Shown here one piece after another: positions 52,930 to 63,900 of a stretch of DNA of 64,000 nt (within the stretch, counting starts at the first letter, position 1; every line of letters begins with the position of its first letter). Both the position numbers and the translations under genes were made by a program. The stretch is from contig CM068824.1 in NCBI GenBank assembly GCA_028554795.2, forward strand, positions 158,856,289-158,920,288. Reading direction: 5' to 3'. A model generated the notes under the pieces. That model did not search any database, was not told where the DNA came from, and saw only the letters and a program-made list of their open reading frames with translations. The DNA comes from Sinohyriopsis cumingii. Its lineage: Eukaryota; Mollusca; Bivalvia; Unionida; Unionidae.

Positions 52930-53810
52930 CACAAAAAAAACTAATGGAGGAAACCCAACTTCAAATGTTTCAAGACCAAGGAACAAAAGAATCTCACCTA
53001 AATAGCGACATCACAGTACATGAATGGGAGATAGCCCTACGATCCAAAAACGAAACATCCCCTGGTCAGTTAGGTTACATTATCTATATAAAAAACTACC
53101 TATCAATATAACAATAGCCATAATCAAACTCTTTAATAGAATATGGGATAAAGGCCAACTACCCACCAAATGGAAACATGCCATAGTAATACCAATCCCC
53201 AAGCTAGGTTAAGATACCAACAACATAAATTCGTACTGACCCATCTCCCTTACAAACAATATTTGCAAAATAATGGAGACAATAGTCGCAAATAGGTTAA
53301 AACCCCACATAGAAACCAATAACCTACTCTTCATAAATAAATGTGGCTTTCGGAACAATAGGTCCACCACTAACCAACTTCTCTGATTGAAAACAGACAT
53401 CAAACTCCCTTTTAACGCACATAGGAAAACCGATCGCAAACTCATAGCGGTTTTTCTAGGCCTAGAGAAAGAATTCGACCTAGTATGGACCAATGGACTA
53501 ATGGCCAAATTAAACCAATTTGGAATAACTGGACGCTTGTTCAACTGGATTGGCGATTTCCTTACAGGCCGGAAAATTACCACAAGAATAGGCAACGCCC
53601 ATTCTGAAGAATTTTCACTTGAAAATGGAACACCGCAAGGCAGTGTAATAACTCTCCTACTATTTAAACTAATGGTAAACGACCTTGACCTCAATGCAGC
53701 CTCCACAAAAATAAACTTGTCACAATTTGCAGATGATAGTGGCATATGGAGGAATGGAAATCCTGCCAATAAAACAGTAGTTAAAGAAATCCAGCAGAGC
53801 CTAGACAAGT
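52930..53810 (+). pseudogene. LINE ORF2 reverse transcriptase remnant
   Basis: LFNRIWDKGQLPTKWKHAIV, PISLTNNICKIMETIVANRL and KCGFR..RST, then an altered first catalytic motif (FLGLEKEFDLVW with Gly for Asp), NGTPQGSV and QFADDS. It has several internal stops. It is truncated after the FADD motif. Confidence 0.8.
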
Positions 53811-54070
53811 AGTATATGGGGCCACCCTAGCGACAAGGGGACTTTACCATGCAAAAACGGTCCATGCACTCTGGTGACAATGGGAATTTAACATGGGGCA
53901 TTTTAATATGGATGGGACTATAGAGCGTCAAGGGGAATTGAACATGGAAATTGAACATGGGAATGTCACCTGGGGATCAATGGGAATTAAACATTGGTAA
54001 CGATATAGGTTTATAGGGTCAAAACCTTTTATAGGGTGAAATGTATTTGTAGGGACAAAGGGTTGATAGG
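53811..54070 (+). repeat. Polinton 2 terminal repeat
   Basis: Iterated GGGAATTTAACATGG / GGGAATTGAACATGG and GGTCACC-like units resembling the iterons of Polinton 1's ends but diverged. Repeated TAGGG.. motifs follow to 54,070. Confidence 0.65.
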
Positions 54071-54611
54071 GACAAACATAGACATACAGAACGAAACAAA
54101 TACGTATTCAAACACACAGAAAAGAGGACAGAAATATTCTAAAGAAAGACTCACAGATAGAATAGAGACTCGATAAAGAAAAGTCTGTTGTATGGGTTCA
54201 AAACATTTATTCAAGTATATACATGGGCTCTCTGGCCTGTGCTTTGGTCTAAGCACTATCCATTAAATACATAAACATTTGAACATAAAAGAAACATATT
54301 TACGAGTTGTTTAGTTATTGACTCTAGTAAACTAATGTTTAAAATTAACGTTCACTCCTTTCTAAAATCACTTCATATGCAACGAATTTACATTAAATGT
54401 TCGTTTATAAGAAAAAGCTAAAACAAAACAAGTAACAAACAATCAAATAAGAGAAAGTTCGTGTTTGTCTCTCTATCCGTCACACACGTTGTTTAAAATC
54501 TGGTCAGTTACCACTTGTGTCCCAGCATAGATGTTTCCCATCTCGTATTCCCTGTCAGTCGTAAATCTGCTGTTACGTCCATCGTGCTAGGTACACTTAT
54601 CGGTAAGCAGA
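54071..54611. other. AT-rich 3' region of the N-domain gene
   Basis: No gene seen. An AATAAA equivalent for the minus-strand gene may lie here. Confidence 0.35.
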
Positions 54612-55130
54612 TCAAGAGCAGTCATCGTCTTCTTCCCATGGAGGTACAACATGTGCCATATGAATAGTCACTTTTCCATCGGTGATGTCAAATTTTTCTC
54701 TCATCGACCGCACGTCTTCAATAGCCCTCAAAAGTTTGGAAGAAGTTATTTCTGCAGGTGTGCTAAATCCGAGACATACAGGCGAGTTCAAACTCTCTTG
54801 ATACATAGATAGGCTCAAACGCACTTCATGTTTGACTTGGCAATGACATTTGGGTTCTTCTAACAGTGAGTCAAGTAGATCCGTAATGAAACCTGATACT
54901 TCCTCGGCTGGAACGTCAGACGCGAAGTCTTTAAATTTCACCGTGTAGGTGTAAGTTGTCGTTCTAAATTTTCTCGAGGTCGCTATCTGGGTCATTTGGA
55001 TGCTAAAATACTCCTTTAGGTCTATTGAATCCTTTCCCTTCTTGAACGCACTTTGCTGTGACGGTATGGTGGTGAAAGAGGTCAATGATGTTTGTTCCTT
55101 CTCCTTTTTCTTCTGGGTAGAGTTATTCAT
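54612..55130 (-). CDS. free-standing paralogue of the polymerase N-terminal domain
   Basis: 172 residues from the ATG at 55,130. After a basic leader (NNSTQKKKEKEQ), residues about 55-165 align closely with residues about 80-195 of the Polinton polymerases: SRKFRTT.YTYTVKFKDF, then DVPAEEVSGFITDLLDSLL, GFSTPAEITSSKLL and FDITDGKVTIHMAHV.PP. It then stops, without zinc, exonuclease or polymerase parts. It has its own TATA box (TATAAAAAGG on minus near 55,185). The frame is intact while the neighbouring polymerase is broken. In protein-primed polymerases the N-terminal region relates to priming; a separate role here is inference. Confidence 0.75.
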   Translation of the reverse strand: MNNSTQKKKEKEQTSLTSFTTIPSQQSAFKKGKDSIDLKEYFSIQMTQIATSRKFRTTTYTYTVKFKDFASDVPAEEVSGFITDLLDSLLEEPKCHCQVKHEVRLSLSMYQESLNSPVCLGFSTPAEITSSKLLRAIEDVRSMREKFDITDGKVTIHMAHVVPPWEEDDDCS

Positions 55131-55155
55131 CTTTCTCGTCGCTTGTCCTCGCAAT

Positions 55156-55240
55156 GAAGTGTCGTTCTTGGAAGTCGTCCCTTTTTATACTGGGTGATAT
55201 CAGCATGTCCATAAGGTAAAGTTTTGTGGTCTGGAAGTTT
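55156..55240 (-). promoter_or_regulatory. promoter made from a duplicated polymerase tail
   Basis: The sequence upstream of the N-domain gene (ACTTTACCTTATGGACATGC, GATATCACCCAGTATAAAAAGG) parallels the last codons of the polymerase at 55,520-55,440 (LPYGH.DI.Q). A piece of polymerase 3' end containing a TATA box has therefore been duplicated and now serves the next gene. Confidence 0.55.
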
Positions 55241-55382
55241 CACTGGTTGCACGTAGTTTGTCATGGCATTAGTACATAACAACTAAGATGTGGTACTGCA
55301 TTGGTGATGTGATCGTGAGGCATAGAATCACACCCGAGTTTCTCGTTGGACTTGACTATACGCTCTATACTTGCTGTTTGAA

Positions 55383-55431
55383 AGGATTCATTTTTGTCAA
55401 TTGGTCTTGGTCGTGACAATGAACTATTGGT
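55383..55431 (-). pseudogene. relic of the BIR gene start
   Basis: AATAGTTCATTGTCACGACC...AAAATGAATCC on minus matches the leader and first codons of Polinton 1's BIR gene (32,600-32,645). The gene is cut off by a stop nine codons later. Confidence 0.55.
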
Positions 55432-58400
55432 CTTCGACGTTGTCCCTTTTTATATGCTGACCAATATCGACGTGACCGTACGGCAACGTAAAGTGATTGG
55501 GAAGTCTCACTCGCTTCTGGTACACGATTTGATAGATTTTTTCCAGGGGTCGACTGACGATGTGGTGAGTGGGTAAACGTACAGTCTTGTTCGGTTGGTG
55601 AGTGGTCACTTTAAAGTTTCCATCCTCTCCCGATTGCAAGGCTTCTTTCAATACTCCAAAGTTGACCACTTGACTGGTACGATAATTCAGAGTCAGTCCT
55701 TTCACTTTGCACTCCGTGTGCACTTCTCCTTGTTTGTCCCGGTATTGGTAGCCGTAATTTTTAGGACCGCCACTCGCGAAACTTAGAATCTTGTCGTCGG
55801 GGTGTTCGTCTGTCCAGGCTCCTAAACGGTCTTCTTCGATGTTAGGGTGTTGCTGACCCGGTCGATCGATGTAGATGCAACTGTCCGTGTCAAAGTACAG
55901 GACACGATCCCCTAACGTTCTATAGCTTCGTACACTTTTAAGCGAGCATGGGCTGTCACATAAGCCGCAATGATGACATTTCCAAATTCGTCGGTTTCTA
56001 CAAAGTCCAGATCTTCTTCGTAATTGACTAAGATCAAATCCTCACGAACGACGTCCACGTGTTTCATGTATTTGGTTTTGTCGTGAATCATCTGGAAGTA
56101 GCGGGAAGGTTCTGTCAAATATTCCGTCTTGGGTAAACACGGTCGTTGTGCCATTTTACCCCACAAGCAATTTAACATCACTTTGGCAAACGATCGCCTG
56201 CCTTCGGTTTTCTCGATGTGGTCTAAAGGAATACCTTCTTGTTCATAATATTTCTCTTTGAATGTCTTTTCGTCTTCGGGAGTGCGACACCAGGAAGGAT
56301 AGCCGCTGGCTTCTTGTTTCAGTTTCAAAAAGGCATCCACGTAGTCTGCGAAAATGCCTTTCTGACTGGGGTCACCCTTGTGGTATTGTTGTGTCTTGGG
56401 AAAGTGGCGAATTTCGTACACTACTAACAGTTGGTATCCCATGTCCAGAGCTTTGAACAATTCCACGTTAACCCACGTCCCCGTCAAGGCACGTTCTTCC
56501 TGGGTGTGCTGACAAGGCTGATCTTGGTTGCACGTTTCGGCACAAGTACGGCACAAAGGAAACATCAGTTTGCCTTGACAATGGCGAGATAGCACGGGAT
56601 GGTACAAGTCCGTGGGAGGCAAGACTTTGCACTTGATCAGACCTTCATATTGTCGAATGTTTTTCAGGTCGATGTGTTCCGTCAGCAATTGCGGGTGCCC
56701 TGCAGGAAAGTGACAATATTTGCACACGTAAGGATACAGTGAACACACGTCCAAGTATTTGATTTCTTCTCCTTTCTCTTCGTCGGCTTGGTACTCCTTG
56801 GGTTCAGGGGGTCCACCCACTGGTAACTTTCTACGATGCGTTTAAATTCGGGATCGATTTTCAAACGGTGATCGTACTCGTGTTCCCACATTTCCACCAC
56901 TTGGTATCCTTGCTGTTCTAACTTTAGTCGTCGCTGACATGTGTTCTGGTACAAGTCTTCCATGGTTCGTTGTAAAAACTGATTTTTAGTGCTACGATCA
57001 GGGTAACAGACGGGACATCCGTGAAATAAGCAACCGTTAAACTCGTACACGATCTTGGGGTTTTCTAAGTCCCAGCCATCTACCGAATACGTTCCGATGG
57101 TCTTTTCACCCCCTCCGTTGCGGGCATGCTGAATCCATTTGTCTTCCTTGTCGCACAAGTAATGTAACCAACGTAGGGCTTTGACCGAGTATTGACGTTT
57201 GACAAAGTTGGTCGTTTGAGGGATGATGACAGCCACGGTATTTTCAGGCATGAATCGTTGTCGATACACTAAGGAACACGCTTTGGCAATGGTGCAAGCT
57301 TCTTTCAAAGGATCGACCCCTCCGTGTTCCATGAACAGTTCTCGAAATTTTCCACAGCAACGCCGTAAAATGTCCACGTCGGAACGACAATACTTTAGCA
57401 TTTCTTCCTGAAAGTCGAAAGGGTCCGAGGCGTGAGCCTGGTACCAAGCGTAGAAAGCTTCTCGTTGTTCGGTACGCATGTTGTCGGGGTCGTAATAGTG
57501 AGCCTCAGGTAAATGGGGTAGAACGGCGTGTTGATTGGCTTCCGTATTGAAAAAGTGTGGAAAGTACCCTTTAGCCATTTCTGTCATTCCAAACGTTTTA
57601 GGCATTCGACTCAAAGGCATGGCCAAATATCTCATCGAATCTTTAAACTGTACTGGTCTCACTTGCATGAAAATGATTTTGGCTCCGTTCAAAGTCACTT
57701 TAGGACGTTCGGTGCCATGTTCCGTATAGTATGTGAGAAGAAACTGTCCATCGTATCCGGAGAAATTGTGAGCCATCAACGTGGCATGACGATGACAATC
57801 TCCGTAACGTTCGATGTCCTCTTGGCTCCACGTATTGTCGATGGGGTCTAAGACCCATCGAGCGAAATCGGCTAGCGTGTTCGGTCCCCGAAAGATTTTT
57901 TCACGACCTCCAGGAATCTTGCTGCAGTGAGGGTAATGACTGAAGATAGGTTCTTGAATACACTTCTCGCACGCTCGATGAGCCACGCAGAAATTAGGAA
58001 TGTGCATGCCAGTCTCTTGCATGCATTCGAAATCGAAAAAGATGAAATTGCCTTTCTTCTTGTGACCATCCTCTTTCTCTGGTTGGGGTTGGTATTTTTG
58101 CATGTAGCATTGGTGTTCCAAGTCCACGATTTGGTGACAAATGTGACATTTTTTTTTCCTGAACATACGTATGCCTTGGCACTATTGGTACGTATGCCTT
58201 GTCCACACGTAGGGCACAATCTCAGGAGTTGACAGGCACATTTCTGCTGTGAAACGTGCGTCTTGAGATGTTGCTGGTAACAGGCAGGGGTGACAAACGT
58301 GCGCAGACAAGCAGGACAATGTACTCTTTCTTGTCCTTCGTCCAGACAGGGTTGAGAGGCCAAACATCCTGAGCATTTCGAGCCACAATGTTTGTGTTGC

Positions 58401-59457
58401 TCTCGATTGTTATAGCCATAGTCACATTTCTCACAGTAATATCTATATCCCAGGAATCCGGGGATGGCGGTAATGGTATCGAAATGTTCATCGTGATGAT
58501 AGAAGTGAATGTATTTTCCGTCCTTAAAGTCTTGGCCTCGAAACAACAGAGGTCCGCGCACTTCTTGAGGGTACACTTTCAAGGTGTATCGTGGAGCTAG
58601 GGCATCTTGCAATGTTTGCATCTCAGGAATGCCACAGGGTGTGTCTTTGGACAGTCCGGCTTGTTGTAACAGGAGTTCTGCTTCATTTCGTTGTTTGGCT
58701 CGGTCGGATCGTTGAATAGTTTTCCAGGTTCTTTTCCATTCTACCGTGTCGTTCTTGTTGGCATAGGTTCGTCCCACCACGATGGCACGGGCTATACACA
58801 TCTGGTCTTGAGGGTTGTTAATTCGGACGAAACTTGTTTTGGTGTTGCGAAGGTCGTCCACCAATAAGACCTTTTTGCGTCCAGTCCCTTGAGGAGGAGA
58901 GACGTGGGCCATTTTCAGTGTGGCGTTACCATCGGTGATGTGAAACTGATCATTAGATTGTTGTACGTGTTGAATCTTGTCCATGACTTTGGAAGGGGTT
59001 AGTTCTGCGGGTCTGCTAAACTCGATCCAAACAGGGGATTTCAAGCTGTCGTGATCGATGGATAGTGTCAAGAAATCGTTTTCTTTGGGTTGACATTGTC
59101 GCTTTAGTGTGGTGAGCAAAGAATCCCACATCTCGGTGATAAACCCTTCTGCTTTCTCCAATGGTACGTCGGACTTGAAATCTTTAAACTTCACCGTGTA
59201 GGTGTAAGTCGTGGTTCTAAATTTTCTAGAGGGTCGCTTTCCGTCTCTCGAATGTGATAGTACTTTTCAGGGTTAACTGGTGGACTTTGGTTTGGAGTGG
59301 GCTCTCTATGTCTGGTCGCAGACGTGGAAGGTGTTGGTTCAGGTTTGCTCATGTCTTCTATTTGAGCGAACACTTCTTTTCGTGTGTGAGGCGATACGTC
59401 ACTTCGCTGCCTCTTACGTTCTTCTTCTCTCTCACTGAAATCGTGCGATCGTTTCAT
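55424..59457 (-). pseudogene. polB: Polinton 2 protein-primed DNA polymerase, minus copy
   Basis: Starts at 59,457 with MKRSHDFSEREEE and ends at 55,424. All domains of the Polinton 1 enzyme can be followed: N-terminal domain, Cys/His region, DFECMQ, HNFSGYDGQF, CRSDVDIL, DVCSLYP, VMLNCLWGKM and DTDS. Breaks: a frameshift near 59,225; one base missing at an A9 run (58,149-58,157); a 35-nt deletion near 56,785 relative to Polinton 1 that removes the YGGRT motif and shifts frame; and a one-base deletion near 55,918, just before motif C. The product cannot be functional. Confidence 0.93.
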
Positions 59458-60921
59458 CTCGATTGCTGATTCAGAATGATTTAACCAAGTTCATTCTCTC
59501 CATATATACCCTCTCTACCCCTTGTTGTCACAATGGCTTGGTATATTTCACAAGGGCAAGTGAAAGCCAAGCATATAGGAACCCAACGACAGCGGTGCGT
59601 CTTAAACACCTCAAGCATCTTGACGACCCTTCGATTCAGACCCTACCACGAAAGAAAAAAGTTGCAAGAAAAAAACCCAGACAGTTGGTGTCTTCAAGAG
59701 AGCTAGAGACGCCGGCACTGTGTCGCTGGGACACGTACGTACTCCAGAAAACTCCGCCACTCGACAACGTTGTCTCCTTCTCTCAGTCACCTCTACTTTG
59801 TCGCTGAATACATTCTACCAACCCTGTTTTGACACACGTTTTCTTAATCTGATATTTTAAAAAATATACTAAACTCATTTTTAAAAGAACTACCCTTTTT
59901 CGACAGCAGTGACGGCGTCTCCTCCTGCTGTTACCACTGTTGCTGGACATAGATGATCTTTCCTTAAGATCAAAATATGAGACAGAGCAAGTAAGTTGTG
60001 AAGTTGAGCGGAGGTGTCTAAACAATAACTGTCAAGCCCCTATGTTCCATTTCTGTTTGTGATAATAACTTGTGATACTTCACATTTTCTAAAGTAGAAA
60101 TCTTTACAAACCATACGAAAGTTATATGACTTTGGCTTCTGACAGTTGTACAGACTCTTCACTTTATAAATGTCACGAGAAAATTGTGTATCCAAGTTTT
60201 ACCATTTTCCAAAACACGCACACACTTGCAACGTGACCAGAATCTGTACTTCTTTATTTGTGGATATCCAACAGACCAGTCCCAGCATATATAGCTGGTT
60301 AAGCACTGTAGGAATATCACCTCATTTTTTTCAGAAATATCAAAGCTTTTATGTGTATCTTCCCTGTTCCACTCTTTATTAGTGCTTAGGTATATTCCCT
60401 AAAGACATAAACAATTTGGAACAAAATTAAATTTTGAATTAAGGTTTCGCTCTGTTTATACATTTTTTCAAGTTGTTGGTACATGGCATATGACATCCAA
60501 ATACTTTCTCAAACTGAGAGGGATTTCTACACATGTCATTGCCTTTGTTAAATTCGGTTTTGTTGGTTAGTCATCGTTAATGTTTAATTCTATTTTTATG
60601 ATGTATTTCTTTTTTGCTAGAAGATTTAATTTATTTATGTTGTTTAGTCTGTTGCTGCGAAAGAAAATATCTATAGCAAGGTGTTTAAGTTTGTTCAGTT
60701 TTTTATTTCAAGCTCTACAAAAGGTACCAAGTTTGTCTTGCAAGGGGATTGAAACTTTAAGTTACGCGGACGTGAAGGAAAACATACCTTTGTTACTACA
60801 ATTTGCTGTCTTTGTGTTCGTTCTAATCATGATTGCCTTATATCTTTTTGTTTTAGGATCATATTTCTTCTGATGTAAATACATACATCAATGGACAGAC
60901 AGCTTGGGTTATCATCCTAGA
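59458..60921. other. spacer between inverted polymerase copies
   Basis: Next to the minus-strand polymerase start is a TATA (CCATATATACC, about 59,501-59,511) that could act both ways; a small plus-strand frame from the ATG at 59,533 (58 codons, basic) is unsupported otherwise. The rest is AT-rich. A two-helix hydrophobic frame at 60,580-60,873 overlaps a promoter block on the other strand and is not credible. Confidence 0.4.
60765..60785 (-). promoter_or_regulatory. CACGTCCGCG promoter block in Polinton 2
   Basis: On minus: ATGTTTTCCTT followed by CACGTCCGCG, an exact 21-nt match to the Polinton 1 blocks at 42,440 and 44,055. It shows that the spacer is Polinton sequence. Confidence 0.7.
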
Positions 60922-63900
60922 GCAAGATGCCCTAGCTCCACGATACACCTTGAAAGTGCACCCTCAAGAAGTGAGCGGACCTCTGTTGTTTCGAGGCCAA
61001 GACTTTAAGGACGGAAAATACATTCACTTCTATCATCACGATGAACATTTCGATACCATTACCGCCATCCCCGGATTCCTGGGATACAAATATTACTGTG
61101 AGAAATGTGAACAAACTGAATAATACTGCCGTAAAACCAGACGTAATTGTGGCTCGAAATGCTCAGGATGTTTGGCCTCTCAACCCTGTCTGGACGAAGG
61201 ACAAGAAAGAGTACATTGTCCTGTCTGTCTGCGCACGTTTGTCACCCCTGCCTGTTACCAGCAACATCTCAAGACGCACGTTTCACAGCAGAAATGTGCT
61301 TGTCAACTCCTGAGATTGTGCCCTACGTGTGGACTATACGTACCAATAGTGCCAAGACACACGTATGTTCAGGAAAAAAAAGTCACATTTGTCACCAAAT
61401 CGTGGACTTGGAACACCAATGCTACATGCAAAAAAACCAACCCCAACCAGAGAAAGAGGATGATCACAAGAAGAAAGGCAATTTCATCTTTTTCGATTTC
61501 GAATGCATGCAAGAGACTGGCATGCACATTCCTAATTTCTGCGTGGCTCATCGAGCGTGCGAGAAGTGTATTCAAGAACCTATCTTCAGTCATTATCCTC
61601 ACTGCAGCAAGATTCCTGGAGGACGTGAAAAAATCTTTCGGGGACCGAACACGCTAGCCGATTTCGCTCGATGGGTCTTAGACCCCATCGACAATACGTG
61701 GAGCCAAGAGGACATCGAACGTTACGGAGATTGTCATCGTCATGCCACGTTGATGGCTCACAATTTCTCCGGATACGATGGACAGTTTCTTCTCACATAC
61801 TATACGGAACATGGCACCGAACGTCCTAAAGTGACTTTGAACGGGGAGCCAAAATCATTTTCATGCAAGTGAGACCAGTACAGTTTAAAGATTCGATGAG
61901 ATATTTGGCCATGCCTTTGAGTCGAATGCCTAAAACGTTTGGAATGACAGAAATGGCTAAAGGGTACTTTCCACACTTTTTCAATACGGAAGCCAATCAA
62001 CACGCCGTTCTACCCCATTTACCTGAGGCTCACTATTACGACCCCGACAACATGCGTACCGAACAACGAGAAGATTTCTACGCTTGGTACCAGGCTCACG
62101 CCTCGGATCCTTTCGACTTTCAGGAAGAAATGCTAAAGTATTGTCGTTCCGACGTGGACATTTTACGGCGTTGCTGTGGAAAATTTCGAGAACTGTTCAT
62201 GGAACACGGAGGGGTCGATCCTTTGAAAGAAGCTTGCACCATTGCCAAAGCGTGTTCCTTAGTGTATCGACAACGATTCATGCCTGAAAATACCGTGGCT
62301 GTCATCATCCCTCAAACGACCAACTTTGTCAAACGTCAATACTCGGTCAAAGCCCTACGTTGGTTACATTACTTGTGCGACAAGGAAGACAAATGGATTC
62401 AGCATGCCCGCAACGGAGGGGGTGAAAAGACCATCGGAACGTATTCGGTAGATGGCTGGGACTTAGAAAACCCCAAGATCGTGTACGAGTTTAACGGTTG
62501 CTTATTTCACGGATGTCCCGTCTGTTACCCTGATCGTAGCACTAAAAATCAGTTTTTACAACGAACCATGGAAGACTTGTACCAGAACACATGTCAGCGA
62601 CGACTAAAGTTAGAACAGCAAGGATACCAAGTGGTGGAAATGTGGGAACACGAGTACGATCACCGTTTGAAAATCGATCCCGAATTTAAACGCATCGTAG
62701 AAAGTTACCAGTGGGTGGACCCCCTGAACCCAAGGAGTACCAAGCCGACGAAGAGAAAGGAGAAGAAATCAAATACTTGGACGTGTGTTCACTGTATCCT
62801 TACGTGTGCAAATATTGTCACTTTCCTGCAGGGCACCCGCAATTGCTGACGGAACACATCGACCTGAAAAACATTCGACAATATGAAGGTCTGATCAAGT
62901 GCAAAGTCTTGCCTCCCACGGACTTGTACCATCCCGTGCTATCTCGCCATTGTCAAGGCAAACTGATGTTTCCTTTGTGCCGTACTTGTGCCGAAACGTG
63001 CAACCAAGATCAGCCTTGTCAGCACACCCAGGAAGAACGTGCCTTGACGGGGACGTGGGTTAACGTGGAATTGTTCAAAGCTCTGGACATGGGATACCAA
63101 CTGTTAGTAGTGTACGAAATTCGCCACTTTCCCAAGACACAACAATACCACAAGGGTGACCCCAGTCAGAAAGGCATTTTCGCAGACTACGTGGATGCCT
63201 TTTTGAAACTGAAACAAGAAGCCAGCGGCTATCCTTCCTGGTGTCGCACTCCCGAAGACGAAAAGACATTCAAAGAGAAATATTATGAACAAGAAGGTAT
63301 TCCTTTAGACCACATCGAGAAAACCGAAGGCAGGCGATCGTTTGCCAAAGTGATGTTAAATTGCTTGTGGGGTAAAATGGCACAACGACCGTGTTTACCC
63401 AAGACGGAATATTTGACAGAACCTTCCAGCTACTTCCAGATGATTCACGACAAAACCAAATACATGAAACACGTGGACGTCGTTCGTGAGGATTTGATCT
63501 TAGTCAATTACGAAGAAGATCTGGACTTTGTAGAAACCGACGAATTTGGAAATGTCATCATTGCGGCTTATGTGACAGCCCATGCTCGCTTAAAAGTGTA
63601 CGAAGCTATAGAACTGTTAGGGGATCGTGTCCTGTACTTTGACACGGACAGTTGCATCTACATCGATCGACCGGGTCAGCAACACCCTAACATCGAAGAA
63701 GACCGTTTAGGAGCCTGGACAGACGAACACCCCGACGACAAGATTCTAAGTTTCGCGAGTGGCGGTCCTAAAAATTACGGCTACCAATACCGGGACAAAC
63801 AAGGAGAAGTGCACACGGAGTGCAAAGTGAAAGGACTGACTCTGAATTATCGTACCAGTCAAGTGGTCAACTTTGGAGTATTGAAAGAAGCCTTGCAATC

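Larger units (their letters stand above)
49420..53810 (+). mobile_element. decayed I/Jockey-like LINE, cut by Polinton 2
   Basis: An extremely A- and C-rich plus strand distinguishes it from its surroundings. It has ORF1 remnants with zinc knuckles, an endonuclease and a reverse transcriptase, all interrupted by stops. It ends inside the reverse transcriptase exactly where the Polinton 2 terminus begins. Confidence 0.8.

Noticed and set aside
60580-60873. 97-codon membrane-like protein in the Polinton 2 spacer
   Set aside because: It overlaps a promoter block on the opposite strand and consists mainly of AT-rich hydrophobic codons.
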